A DNA stretch of 64,000 nt from assembly GCA_934754355.1 (NCBI GenBank), contig CAKVID010000001.1:124001-188000 (forward strand), given 5' to 3'. The notes beneath the pieces were generated by a model. The model was given only the letters and a program-made list of their open reading frames with translations, was not told the origin of the DNA and ran no database searches. Positions 33,393-42,524 of the stretch are shown in pieces (position 1 is the stretch's first letter; each line of letters starts with the position of its first letter). Origin of the DNA: an uncultured Clostridia bacterium. GTDB taxonomy: Bacteria > Bacillota > Clostridia > Christensenellales > UBA1242. Both the position numbers and the translations under genes were made by a program.

Positions 33393-33743
33393 ATGGCAGA
33401 AGAATTTTTATCACCAATAGATATGTTACTTGATGAGAACAACACCGAGAATATCAAACTTTATAACGAGGATAATCAAGAAGTTGAATTTGAACAAATC
33501 GCTCTTGTTCCTATTGAAGACAAAACTTATGCAATCCTTAAACCTGTTGCAAATATGGAAGGAATTGCAGATGATGAAGCATTAGTATTCGTAATTGATG
33601 AAATTGATGACGAAGAATGTCTAGTAATCGTAGAAGATGACGCTATTGTAGATAAGGTATTTGAAGAATATTATCAAATGCTTAAAGACGAAGGCGTTGA
33701 TGTTGAAGGCGAAGATGCTGGCAACACAACTGAGAACGAATAA
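33393..33743 (+). CDS. DUF1292 family protein (YrzB-like)
   Basis: The 116-aa, strongly acidic product has the DUF1292 core (NQEVEFEQIALVPIEDKTYAIL, VFVIDEIDDEECLVIVEDD) of about 80 residues, with an acidic low-complexity C-terminus. The family is widespread in Bacillota next to ruvX and has no established function. AAGGAG precedes the ATG. Confidence 0.9.
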   Translation: MAEEFLSPIDMLLDENNTENIKLYNEDNQEVEFEQIALVPIEDKTYAILKPVANMEGIADDEALVFVIDEIDDEECLVIVEDDAIVDKVFEEYYQMLKDEGVDVEGEDAGNTTENE

Positions 33744-33754
33744 TTGATTTTATT

Positions 33755-33786
33755 TGGGTGCAAGGGGGACTTTGCACTTTTTTTGT
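33755..33786 (+). terminator. Terminator after DUF1292
   Basis: GTGCAA and TTGCAC flank a GC-rich loop and are followed by TTTTTTT. Confidence 0.8.
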
Positions 33787-34015
33787 ATAAATTACCAAAA
33801 ATTATTGATTTTTGCTTAATTTTATGATATTATTATCTCGTTGAATAATGACGCACCAGATATATTTTATTATTTTTGGCAAAAAATTTAATTGCTAAAT
33901 GTAATAAAACATCATATCTACTCTAAAGATTTGATGATTTGATGATATGTTGGCACAATTGCTTGGTCATCAGAGTTTGAAGTATCTGGGAGGAAAAAAC
34001 AAGGAGGAAAAAATA

Positions 34016-34798
34016 ATGTCAGTAATTTCAATGAAACAATTGCTTGAAGCAGGTGTTCACTTTGGTCACCAAACAAGAAAGTGGAACCCTAAAATGAGCA
34101 AATACATCTTCAATTCAAGAAATGATATTCATATTATCAATCTTGAAGACACAGTAGTTCTTATCGATAAGGCATATGATTATATCAAATCTGTTGCTAG
34201 CGAAGGTAAGACAATTCTATTTGTAGGTACAAAGAAACAGGCTCAAAAGGCTATCGAAGACGAAGCAAAAAGATGTGGAATGTACTATATCAATTCTCGT
34301 TGGTTGGGTGGTACTCTTACTAACTTCAAAACTATCAGAAGCAGAGTAGAGAGACTAAACAAACTAGAGAACATGGAGAAGGTTGGAGAATTCAACCTAC
34401 TTCCAAAGAAAGAAGTTATCAAACTTAAAGCCGAGAGAGATAAACTAGAGAAAAACCTTGGTGGTATCAAAGAGATGACAAAACTTCCTGATGTTTTGTT
34501 TGTAGTAGATACCAAGAAAGAACACATCGCCGTTCAAGAAGCAAAAACTCTAGGTATTCCAGTTGTAGCATTACTAGATACTAATTGTGACCCAGAACCA
34601 ATTGACTATGTAATCCCTGGTAATGATGATGCAATTAGAGCGGTATCACTTATTGCTGGTGCTATGGCAAATGCTGTAATCGAGGCTAAAGAGGGTGTTG
34701 CTCCAACATTAGGCGAAGAAACTCAAAATGCTGAGAATATGGAAGTAGAAGCACAAACAGAAGAAGTTGCAGAAGAAACTAATGCAACAGAAGAATAA
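34016..34798 (+). CDS. rpsB: 30S ribosomal protein S2
   Basis: The 260-aa product begins MSVISMKQLLEAGVHFGHQ and contains RKWNPKMSKYIF and SRWLGGTLTNFKTI, all typical of S2, with an acidic C-terminal extension of about 35 residues. The frame is open from 33947, but AAGGAGG (34001-34007) sets ATG 34016. The preceding 33787-34015 holds the promoter and an A/T-rich leader with a TTTGATGA repeat near 33927-33945; no defined riboswitch is recognised. tsf follows after 24 bases. Confidence 0.97.
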   Translation: MSVISMKQLLEAGVHFGHQTRKWNPKMSKYIFNSRNDIHIINLEDTVVLIDKAYDYIKSVASEGKTILFVGTKKQAQKAIEDEAKRCGMYYINSRWLGGTLTNFKTIRSRVERLNKLENMEKVGEFNLLPKKEVIKLKAERDKLEKNLGGIKEMTKLPDVLFVVDTKKEHIAVQEAKTLGIPVVALLDTNCDPEPIDYVIPGNDDAIRAVSLIAGAMANAVIEAKEGVAPTLGEETQNAENMEVEAQTEEVAEETNATEE

Positions 34799-34822
34799 TA
34801 AATAATAGGAGTGTATAGGTAT

Positions 34823-35476
34823 ATGTTTACAAACGAAGATATTGTAAAACTAAGAAAGAGAACTAATGCAGGAATTATGGACTGTAAGAATGCTTTGACA
34901 GAGACTGACGGAGACCTAGACAAAGCAACTGAATGGTTAAGAGAGAAAGGTATTGCAAAGGCTGCTAAGAAAGCAGATAGAATTGCTGCAGAAGGTCTTG
35001 TATATTCTTACATTCATATGGGTGGCAAGATTGGTGTATTAGAAGAGATTAACTGTGAAACAGACTTCGTTGCAAGAAGTGATAATTTCGTTGCTTTCTG
35101 CAAAGACATCGCTCTTCAAATCGCTGCTGCTAAACCTCTATATATCACACCAGAGGAAGTTCCAACTGATGTTCTTGAACACGAGAAAGAAATCTTGAGA
35201 ATTCAAGCATTGAACGAAGGAAAACCTGAGGCTATTGTTGATAGAATGATAGAAGGTAGAGTTAAGAAATTCTACGAAGAAGTTTGTCTTCTAGAACAAC
35301 CATTTGTTAAAGACCCTAGCAAAACTATCAAAGATTTACTTAACGAAGCAATTCTTACTATTGGAGAGAAAATTTCTATTAGAAGATTTACTCGTTATGA
35401 AATGGGTGAAGGACTAGAAAAGAGAAAAGATAACTTTGCTGATGAAGTTATGTCTCAAATGAATAAAAATAATTAA
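34823..35476 (+). CDS. tsf: Elongation factor Ts (short form)
   Basis: Nucleotide exchange factor for EF-Tu. The 217-aa product starts MFTNEDIVKLRKRTNAGIMDCK, followed by the conserved ALTETDGDLDKATEWLREKG and ECETDFVAR-type motif (NCETDFVARS). It is shorter than the roughly 280-300-aa form, with only one complete core subdomain, as in Thermus and cyanobacteria. An in-frame GTG at 34811 exists; ATG 34823 matches the family N-terminus. pyrH, the usual next gene, is missing; a terminator follows instead. Confidence 0.95.
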   Translation: MFTNEDIVKLRKRTNAGIMDCKNALTETDGDLDKATEWLREKGIAKAAKKADRIAAEGLVYSYIHMGGKIGVLEEINCETDFVARSDNFVAFCKDIALQIAAAKPLYITPEEVPTDVLEHEKEILRIQALNEGKPEAIVDRMIEGRVKKFYEEVCLLEQPFVKDPSKTIKDLLNEAILTIGEKISIRRFTRYEMGEGLEKRKDNFADEVMSQMNKNN

Positions 35477-35491
35477 TTTCTACTATATCAG

Positions 35492-35520
35492 AAAGACTCT
35501 AGGTAACTAGAGTTTTTTTG
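35492..35520 (+). terminator. Terminator of rpsB-tsf
   Basis: ACTCTAG, GTAA loop, CTAGAGT, then TTTTTTT. Confidence 0.9.
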
Positions 35521-35609
35521 TTCAATAATTTGCTAAATTTTATCATTTGTGGTAATCTAAAAATAATAACATATTTAATTTTGTATGCAAAAAAAAGGGA
35601 GAAGTAAGT

Positions 35610-37796
35610 ATGCATAAATATGGTGGGAAAGCACATTCTTATACACAGAAGAGATTAAGTATATTTAGTTTTGTTGCTCTTATGCTTCTAGCGGTAACTA
35701 TAGGTGTTACTCTTGCATTCTTTTTTAATTCAGACTTTGCTTCTTCCTTGCTTAAAATGTCGGGTAGAGTTAAAATTACGGCAGTTGGCAAAGGTAAAGG
35801 ATATAATTCAATTGAAGATACGGATACTTGCAATTTGGTTATTAATTTGCAAGATGGCTATGAGGTTCTAATTCCTGGAATGGAAATAGAGGCGTATGCC
35901 AATGTTAAAGTACACAAGTCTACAACAATGCCTCTAATTCGTGCTAAATTTTCTCTGGAATTGTATGATGAGAATGGTGTTGCCTATAATCCTATTGCGG
36001 ATAGTGATAATATAGTTGGAGACTTAGAATATCAATTGAATAATTGTATAGAAAGTCTAGGGAATTGGTACAAACATATAGACAATTATTACTATTATGT
36101 AGGAGATAATGAAATATCTACACCTGCTAGTAATACAAAACTAAAAGAAGTAGATGCGACAACTAGTGATACAATAGTCCATTTTATTAATTCTCCAATT
36201 AAATTCCCTACATTTGTATCTTCCAATTATTCGGCATTTGGTGTCAAAATGATTGTAACATTCCAAGCAATTCAGAATTATATTCCTGACGATGCTGGAC
36301 AAAAGATAGATAATACTATTACTAATTCTCTTAAGATATTTTCAAGTATTTTTGATGCAAAATATCCTCCAACTCCTCTTACTTATTTCGATGTTAAAGT
36401 AATTAATGGAAAAAATGTTCTTAGTAAGAAGGCGGGAGTAACATTGCCAGAAACTCTAGTTCTTCCATCTGAAGATGCTAATGGTAATAAGATAACAGCA
36501 ATTGATAATACTTTCAAAGGCGACAAAAATATTAAAAAGATTATTGTGCCTAGTTCTTATACTGCTATATCTGAAAATGCTTTCGAGGGATCGTCGCTTA
36601 CCTCTATTGATTTGAGTAATAGTCAAATAGAAACAATTAGTAAGGCTGCATTTAAAGACTGTGGAAGTTTGACATCGGTTAAATTGCCTGAAAGTCTAAA
36701 GTCTATAGAATATGATGCTTTCACAAATTCTTCGATAACATCAATTGTCTTGCCTGAAAGTTTAGAAACATTAACATCTAGATCGATATATTTAACAAAA
36801 TTAACCTATATTTATATTCCCAAGAATGTTTCATCAATAGATTATCTTGCATTTAATTGTCAGTCTATAAAAATGATTGTAGTAGATGAAAAAAATCAGC
36901 ATTACAAAGATGACAATAAATTAGCGCTGCTAACTAAAGATGGAAAAAATTTTCTGTATTTTGCTTCTGGACATATAACTACTGAATATCATGTGCCTAA
37001 TGGTGTAGAGACGCTTGGTGGATATGCATTCCATATGTGTGTTATTGATAATTTGTATTTGCCTAGTTCTTTTGCGTCATTTACTTCTGATACTGTATTT
37101 GGAGCCAGTTCGAATTTTAAATATATATATGTAGATAGTGCTAATAGAAATTTTAAGTCCATTGCTAATAATACTTTGCTTGTTAGTTATGATGGAAAGA
37201 TTGCTTATAAATATGCTAGTAACAATCCTCAAAAATCATTTGTTGTTCCTGATAGTGTAGAAACATTTCAAAATTCGGTATTTGATAATTTAATTTTGAC
37301 AGAAATTACTTTGGGCAAAAATGTTAAGAGTTATGCTAATTTGTATTTTACTAATTCATATGGTTTGAGATATATTTATGTTGATGAGAATAATACATCA
37401 TTAAAATCTGTAAATAATAACACATTGCTATCCAAAGATGGTAAAACACTTTATAGAGTATGTCATATAGATGATGAGAAATATATCATACCTGATACTG
37501 TTGAGAAAACTAATCCTTATTCTCTTTATTATATTTCATCTTCGGCTAAAATAAGTGTTGAAATTCCTAGTAGTGTCAAAGTAATTGCCGATAGTTCGTT
37601 TAGGTGTAATTTTGTTTCTGATGTTGTTTTCAAAGGAACTACTCCTCCAGCTATTTCTTCGGGGTCATTTTATAGAATAAATTTATTTCCTGATTTTAAA
37701 ATTTATGTGCCAGATAGTGCAGTTAATGCATACAAGAGCGCGTCAATATTCTCTAATTATGCGGATAGAATATATCCAGTTAGTCAGAAAAATTAG
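35610..37796 (+). CDS. BspA-like leucine-rich-repeat surface protein
   Basis: A 728-aa exported or membrane-anchored protein. A basic N-terminus is followed by one hydrophobic segment at about residues 17-37 (signal or anchor). Residues 45-250 form a beta-rich domain that starts like TasA/camelysin-type proteins. From about residue 260 to the end there are repeats of the BspA type (LRR_5): patterns such as LTSIDLSNSQIETISKAAF and LTSVKLPESLKSIEYDAF, alternating with at least three copies of a [I/Y]VDxxNxxxK...NxxLLxxDGKxxY unit. No LPXTG or surface-layer domain is visible. BspA repeats mediate adhesion in other bacteria. It occupies the place of pyrH between tsf and frr. A GGGAG site precedes ATG, and a terminator follows. 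Confidence 0.82.
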   Translation: MHKYGGKAHSYTQKRLSIFSFVALMLLAVTIGVTLAFFFNSDFASSLLKMSGRVKITAVGKGKGYNSIEDTDTCNLVINLQDGYEVLIPGMEIEAYANVKVHKSTTMPLIRAKFSLELYDENGVAYNPIADSDNIVGDLEYQLNNCIESLGNWYKHIDNYYYYVGDNEISTPASNTKLKEVDATTSDTIVHFINSPIKFPTFVSSNYSAFGVKMIVTFQAIQNYIPDDAGQKIDNTITNSLKIFSSIFDAKYPPTPLTYFDVKVINGKNVLSKKAGVTLPETLVLPSEDANGNKITAIDNTFKGDKNIKKIIVPSSYTAISENAFEGSSLTSIDLSNSQIETISKAAFKDCGSLTSVKLPESLKSIEYDAFTNSSITSIVLPESLETLTSRSIYLTKLTYIYIPKNVSSIDYLAFNCQSIKMIVVDEKNQHYKDDNKLALLTKDGKNFLYFASGHITTEYHVPNGVETLGGYAFHMCVIDNLYLPSSFASFTSDTVFGASSNFKYIYVDSANRNFKSIANNTLLVSYDGKIAYKYASNNPQKSFVVPDSVETFQNSVFDNLILTEITLGKNVKSYANLYFTNSYGLRYIYVDENNTSLKSVNNNTLLSKDGKTLYRVCHIDDEKYIIPDTVEKTNPYSLYYISSSAKISVEIPSSVKVIADSSFRCNFVSDVVFKGTTPPAISSGSFYRINLFPDFKIYVPDSAVNAYKSASIFSNYADRIYPVSQKN

Positions 37797-37957
37797 TTTC
37801 TTGTTTGCTTAATGAATTAATATTTAAGCGGAAATATAATATTTTTAAATTGTTAATAATGATGATGATGTTATAATTGTGTAAGATTGGTTTATAATAA
37901 TGATATTGTTATCATAATAATGAATTATTAAATTTGTTACACTAAAAATGTAATACA

Positions 37958-38000
37958 AAAAAAGATATCCTATGCTAGAAATGTGTGGGATATTTTTTTG
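37958..38000 (+). terminator. Terminator of the BspA-like gene
   Basis: AAAAAAGATATCC pairs with GGGATATTTTTTT around a 16-base loop. Between 37797 and this hairpin the sequence is A/T-rich and holds short GATGATGAT repeats but no gene. Confidence 0.75.
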
Positions 38001-38030
38001 GAAATATTACATTGTTTATATGCTTTTCTC

Positions 38031-38060
38031 TTGCAAAAAATAGTGGTTTTATAGTAAAAT
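38031..38060 (+). promoter_or_regulatory. Promoter of frr-cdsA-rseP
   Basis: TTGCAA (38031-38036), an 18-base spacer and TAAAAT (38055-38060), about 30 bases before the frr start. Confidence 0.5.
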
Positions 38061-38090
38061 AGATAAGTAATTAAAAATAGGAGCTTTTTT

Positions 38091-38660
38091 ATGTATAATG
38101 AAGAAATAGAAATGTATTTGGAAGAATACAAAGAAAACTTAAATAAAATTGTAAATCACTACAAAGAAGAACTATTGCAAATAAGAGCATGTAGGGCAAA
38201 TCCTAAACTTATTGAGAAAATAATGGTTGACTATTATGGAACAATGACTCCAATTAGCCAAATGGCTACAATCTCTGTGCCAGAAGCAAGAATGATTTTG
38301 GTTAATATTTGGGATAATTCTATGCTAAAGGCAGTTGCAAAAGCAATTGAAGCGGCTAATCTTGGACTTAATCCTAGTGATGATGGTAGGGTTATTAGAC
38401 TAGTTTTCCCTCAATTAACAGAGGAAAGAAGAAGAGAACTAGTTAAAGATATGAATAAGTCTACAGAGACTGCCAAAGTTTCTTGTAGAAATGCTAGGCG
38501 TGATGTTCTAGATGAATTCAAGAAAATGAAGAAAGATAGTTCTATTACTGAAGACGAAATGTCTAATCTTGAGAAAGATGTTCAGAAAACTCTAGATGAT
38601 ACAACATCTAATATTGATAAATTAAGTCAAGCAAAAGAAAAAGAGATAATGGAAGTTTAA
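38091..38660 (+). CDS. frr: Ribosome recycling factor
   Basis: Splits post-termination ribosomes together with EF-G. The 189-aa product has the RRF core: LLQIRACRANPKLIEKIMVDYYGTMTPISQMATIS, IEAANLGLNPSDDG, and LTEERRRELVKDMNKSTE (each in part). The N-terminus is extended by a few residues and the C-terminal helix is intact. It has its own promoter and a GGAG site, and cdsA follows after 42 bases; uppS, usually between them, is missing. Confidence 0.96.
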   Translation: MYNEEIEMYLEEYKENLNKIVNHYKEELLQIRACRANPKLIEKIMVDYYGTMTPISQMATISVPEARMILVNIWDNSMLKAVAKAIEAANLGLNPSDDGRVIRLVFPQLTEERRRELVKDMNKSTETAKVSCRNARRDVLDEFKKMKKDSSITEDEMSNLEKDVQKTLDDTTSNIDKLSQAKEKEIMEV

Positions 38661-38702
38661 TTTTGACTACTGTTGTCAAATATCTGAATTAAAAGGTACT
38701 TT

Positions 38703-39650
38703 ATGAAAAATCGTATACTAACTAGTGTTTTTATTTTACTAATAACGGGTATTTTTATTGCTTCTAGATACTATACACCATATGCATTTGATGTATTTGT
38801 AGGAATACTTGCTGTTATGGGTTGTGTAGAAGTAACCAAGGTACTTGAGAGGAAGAGATGTTTTACTAACATTTTATTTGTTGGTTCATTTCCTGCAATC
38901 ATGTATATTGCCATGATTATAGGCATTCATTACGAGAGAAGTGTTCTTGTATATATGTTATATTTCATGGTTATATTAATAGCATTATTTTTGCTTAATT
39001 TCTTGTACTCATACTTATTTACAAATGTTACACAGAGAGAGAAAGACAAATATGGGGTATTTGATACTGATGCTAGATATTCTTTCAAGAAGAGTATGAA
39101 TTCGGCATTTGTTATGATTTATCCAGCATTATTATTTGTGTGTTTATTTATTATAAATCACTTCTTTGAATTCTCATTTGTAGACAAATCAACTCTAAGC
39201 GACCCAGATATTGTTGTACTATTCTTTATTGTATTTATATTTGCAGTTACAATGATGACAGATACATTTGCTTTGCTTGTGGGTATGACATTGAAAGGTC
39301 CAAAATTATGTCCTACAATTAGTCCTAAGAAGACTATAAGCGGTGCTATTGGTGGATTTGTTTTTGGTACTCTAAGTGGTATTTTGGTATATTATCTATT
39401 TAGTCTTAATATAGTATTTGGAGAAGCAATAACTTTATTTGACTTTGCTATTTGGAAATTTGCTATAATTGCTGGTATTACTTCTATTGTCGGTCAATGC
39501 GGAGATTTGGTTGCTAGTGCATTGAAGAGAAGTGCTAGGGTCAAAGATTATGGTACAATTTTTCCGGGACATGGTGGTGTAATGGATAGAGTAGATGGAT
39601 TAATTTTCAATGCTTTGTGTGTGCTTATTGCTATGTTCATACTTATTTAA
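38703..39650 (+). CDS. cdsA: Phosphatidate cytidylyltransferase
   Basis: Makes CDP-diacylglycerol from phosphatidate and CTP in the membrane. The 315-aa product has about eight membrane segments and the C-terminal CDP-DAG synthase signature: MTDTFALLVGMTLKG, SPKKTISGAIGGF, and GQCGDLVASALKRSARVKD. The first 110 residues are more divergent and include a cytoplasmic loop. Ribosome site AAAAGG; rseP begins 14 bases after the stop. dxr, often between cdsA and rseP, is absent. Confidence 0.93.
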   Translation: MKNRILTSVFILLITGIFIASRYYTPYAFDVFVGILAVMGCVEVTKVLERKRCFTNILFVGSFPAIMYIAMIIGIHYERSVLVYMLYFMVILIALFLLNFLYSYLFTNVTQREKDKYGVFDTDARYSFKKSMNSAFVMIYPALLFVCLFIINHFFEFSFVDKSTLSDPDIVVLFFIVFIFAVTMMTDTFALLVGMTLKGPKLCPTISPKKTISGAIGGFVFGTLSGILVYYLFSLNIVFGEAITLFDFAIWKFAIIAGITSIVGQCGDLVASALKRSARVKDYGTIFPGHGGVMDRVDGLIFNALCVLIAMFILI

Positions 39651-39664
39651 TTGGAGATTTTGGA

Positions 39665-40732
39665 ATGACAATTGTTCTTTATGTTATTCTTGCTATAGTA
39701 GTCTTAATGCTTATGATAATGATACATGAGATGGGACACTATTTGGCGGGCAAAATTCTTAAATTTAAGATAGATGAATTTTCTATTGGCTTTGGTAAAG
39801 CAATATTTTCTAAGAAAATGAAGAGTGGAGAGACTTTTAGTATTAGGTGGATACCACTTGGAGGATATTGTGCTTTCAAGGGGGAAGATGAAGATGGCAA
39901 AGAAGATGCCGAATGCTTCAATAATTATCCTTGTTGGAAGAGATTGATTGTATTATTTTCTGGTGCGTTTTTCAATTTCTTATCTGCAATAATTTTCTCA
40001 TTTATTTTGCTTATGAGTGTAGGTTCGGGTATTGTTCAGATTAATGAAATATCGGCTACAAATGGTAATGAACTTGTATTGCAACAGAATGATATAATAC
40101 TAGAAGTTAATGGAGTGGAGCCTACTTTTATTAATGGCGGAATTGTTAAACTTATGAGTAATAAAGACATAGGCGAAGACATTGTGCTAAAGATAAATAG
40201 AAGTGGCGATATTATAGATGTAGTTGTTAAGAAATATGCAGTATACAAGACTGATGAGAATGGTGATTTTCAATTAGACAATGAAGGCAATAGGATAATT
40301 GAGAACAAAATTCTTGGTATCAAGACCGATTATGTTAAATTGGGGTTTGGCAAAGCATTGCTTAAGAGTGTGCCATACACATTTAATATGGGTTGGGAGT
40401 GCTTGTGTATTTTAGGAGATTTATTCACTGGCAAGATTGGTATTGAGAGTGTTGGTGGACCAATTACTACAATACAAACAATTGCCGTTTCTACTCAAGC
40501 AAATTTCAAAAACTTATTACTTCTATTCCCACTTATTGCCGTCAATTTGGCTGTATTCAATTGGCTTCCAATTCCTGCACTTGACGGAGCAAGAATGGTC
40601 TTTGTAATTATTGAATGGATATTTAGAAAACCTGTACCAAGAGAAATTGAAGCCAAAATTCATAGTATAGGTTTGATGGTTCTATTTGGGTTAGTAATTA
40701 TAATTGATTTATTGCATTTATTTTTGTTTTAA
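39665..40732 (+). CDS. rseP: RIP membrane metalloprotease (RseP/RasP, site-2 protease)
   Basis: Intramembrane zinc protease that cleaves anti-sigma factors and signal-peptide remnants. The 355-aa product has HEMGHYLAG (HExxH) in the first membrane segment, a PDZ domain around residues 115-200 (NDIILEVNGVEP), and the NWLPIPALDGARM motif with the third zinc ligand in a later segment. The frame extends into cdsA (39617), but ATG 39665 after GGAG is right. It is the last gene of the frr-cdsA operon. Confidence 0.94.
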   Translation: MTIVLYVILAIVVLMLMIMIHEMGHYLAGKILKFKIDEFSIGFGKAIFSKKMKSGETFSIRWIPLGGYCAFKGEDEDGKEDAECFNNYPCWKRLIVLFSGAFFNFLSAIIFSFILLMSVGSGIVQINEISATNGNELVLQQNDIILEVNGVEPTFINGGIVKLMSNKDIGEDIVLKINRSGDIIDVVVKKYAVYKTDENGDFQLDNEGNRIIENKILGIKTDYVKLGFGKALLKSVPYTFNMGWECLCILGDLFTGKIGIESVGGPITTIQTIAVSTQANFKNLLLLFPLIAVNLAVFNWLPIPALDGARMVFVIIEWIFRKPVPREIEAKIHSIGLMVLFGLVIIIDLLHLFLF

Positions 40733-40784
40733 ATTTAATTAATTTTCTAATATTAGAAATGTAGTACTATAGAAAAGGAAATAT

Positions 40785-42335
40785 ATGAAATTACTTGATT
40801 TTATAAACAAGAAAACAAATAACGCTTACTTAGATTTTAAACTAGTAAGTGTTATTTTTGATAGGACAAACAAAGAGTGTGTATTCAAATTTTTGTACAA
40901 AAACGAAATTAAAGATAGTGACAAACCCACTCTTACTAAGTTAATTCAAGAATATTTGCCACAAGATGTAAGTGTAGTTGTTAAGTGTAAGAAAGCGTAT
41001 ATTGATAGTGATTTAGTTAGAGATGTTATTCATAATTTTATAACTAAGCATTATTCAAGTGTGGCGGTTGACTTTGAAAAGTCTGACATCAATGTTAATA
41101 TTGACGGAGATATTTATGTAACTATTAATTGTAATAAATTCAATTACAATCATTTATCTAATCCCGCAGTTTATTCAGAAATTACTACTTATTGTGAAGG
41201 TTTCTTCTTTGAACCATTTCATTTGGAAATTACTGCTAAGAAAGATGAAAAGGAAGAGGTTGAAGAAGTTTTAATTGACAATCAATTCTTAGATGATATA
41301 TCTACAACTAATAGTAAAATAAAAAATTACAAAGTTAAAGATATCCAAAATATTATTGGCGAAGTTAATGGTTGTCCAATTGAGATATCTTCTATTGAAG
41401 GGGCAATGGATAGTGTAGAGATATCTGGAACTATCAAATTTTTTACTCAGAAAACATTTGAAAGTAAGAGAGTGGACAAAGAAGGAAATGCTGTTGTTAA
41501 GACATATTTTAGTTTCAGTTTGGTAGATAAAACTGGCAAAATGAATTGTGTAATTTTCCCAAGAAAAGACTGTGCTATCAAAATGGTTAATTTCAAAGAT
41601 GGAGATTATGTAATAGTTCATGGCAATATTGAAGATTATAATGGTAGAATTAATTTCAAAGCAGATGCTATAGCATATTGTGTACGAGAAGAAGAACAAG
41701 TTGAAGAACCAACTGTTGAAATTAAGAAAGAGCCTTATGACCATTATTTATGCGTAAAAACTGAACCATATTTTGAAATATCCCAAGATAATTTATTTGC
41801 AGTAAGCGAAGAAATTGGCGACTACCTTATGAATAACGATGTAGTTGTATTTGATATAGAGACAACAGGACTAGAAGTAAGTAGGTGTGAAATAATAGAA
41901 ATTGGTGCTGTTAAATTGCATAAGGGCAAGAAAGTAGAGACTTTTGAGACTTTTGTAAAGCCAACTACACCAATCCCCGAAGAGATTACTAATCTTACAC
42001 ATATTACTGATGAAATGGTTAAGGACGCTCCTAGTATCAAAAATGTTATTGCAGATTTCTATAAATTTTGTTATGGTACAACCATAATTGCATACAATAT
42101 AGACTTTGATTACAAATTTGTAAGCACTTTTGGCAAAAATAATGGCTTCATTTTTGATATGAAACAAATTGATGCTTTGTATCTAGCAAGAGCATTTATT
42201 CCGGGACTTAAAAACTTTAAATTAGGCACCGTTTGTAAGAAATTAGGTGTATCTCTAGAGAATGCACACAGAGCAGTTCATGATGCAATGGCTACTGCTG
42301 ATGTAGTAATTAAATTAAATACTAATATTACATAA
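40785..42335 (+). CDS. PolC-derived protein: N-domain, OB-fold and 3'-5' exonuclease, no polymerase
   Basis: The 516-aa product keeps the front part of PolC, the Gram-positive replicative DNA polymerase. Residues 1-170 resemble the PolC N-terminal region. Residues about 200-305 are the OB-fold (VEISGTIKFFTQKTFESK, then INFKADAIAYCV). Residues 348-510 are a DnaQ-type exonuclease with all acidic motifs: VVFDIETTGLE (ExoI), AYNIDFDYKF (ExoII) and HRAVHDAMATADV (ExoIII). The PHP domain that in PolC surrounds the exonuclease and the whole polymerase domain (about 900 residues) are absent, and no remnant follows in 42336-42524. It sits at the standard polC place, after rseP and before rimP-nusA. 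It is probably a free proofreading or repair exonuclease. AAAAGG precedes the ATG. Confidence 0.85.
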   Translation: MKLLDFINKKTNNAYLDFKLVSVIFDRTNKECVFKFLYKNEIKDSDKPTLTKLIQEYLPQDVSVVVKCKKAYIDSDLVRDVIHNFITKHYSSVAVDFEKSDINVNIDGDIYVTINCNKFNYNHLSNPAVYSEITTYCEGFFFEPFHLEITAKKDEKEEVEEVLIDNQFLDDISTTNSKIKNYKVKDIQNIIGEVNGCPIEISSIEGAMDSVEISGTIKFFTQKTFESKRVDKEGNAVVKTYFSFSLVDKTGKMNCVIFPRKDCAIKMVNFKDGDYVIVHGNIEDYNGRINFKADAIAYCVREEEQVEEPTVEIKKEPYDHYLCVKTEPYFEISQDNLFAVSEEIGDYLMNNDVVVFDIETTGLEVSRCEIIEIGAVKLHKGKKVETFETFVKPTTPIPEEITNLTHITDEMVKDAPSIKNVIADFYKFCYGTTIIAYNIDFDYKFVSTFGKNNGFIFDMKQIDALYLARAFIPGLKNFKLGTVCKKLGVSLENAHRAVHDAMATADVVIKLNTNIT

Positions 42336-42478
42336 AAATACATAATTCTTTCTTGGATATTATCAAAATAACTTGTATTTATTATAAAATTACTACTTTA
42401 AGTATATAATTTAATAAAAAAACCTTGATTTGTATTATTTTTTATGATACTATAATTATAGTTAATACTAGATTATTA

Positions 42479-42501
42479 GAGTGAACTTTTGCAGTTCACT
42501 C
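42479..42501 (+). promoter_or_regulatory. Stem-loop in the rimP-nusA operon leader
   Basis: GAGTGAAC and GTTCACTC form a perfect 8-bp stem with loop TTTTGCA. There is no T-run, so it is a leader hairpin rather than a terminator, 24 bases before the rimP start. Confidence 0.5.
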
Positions 42502-42524
42502 TTAAATTTTGTATAGGAGATTTT

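Noticed and set aside
36601..37700. Repeats in the BspA-like gene considered as DNA repeats
   Set aside because: They are degenerate at the DNA level and reflect protein repeats, not a recombining DNA repeat array.
41289..41744. 151-codon minus-strand frame rich in Ile, Phe and Asn
   Set aside because: Antisense to the PolC-derived gene, whose plus frame has clear OB-fold motifs; the hydrophobic appearance comes from A/T-rich antisense codons.
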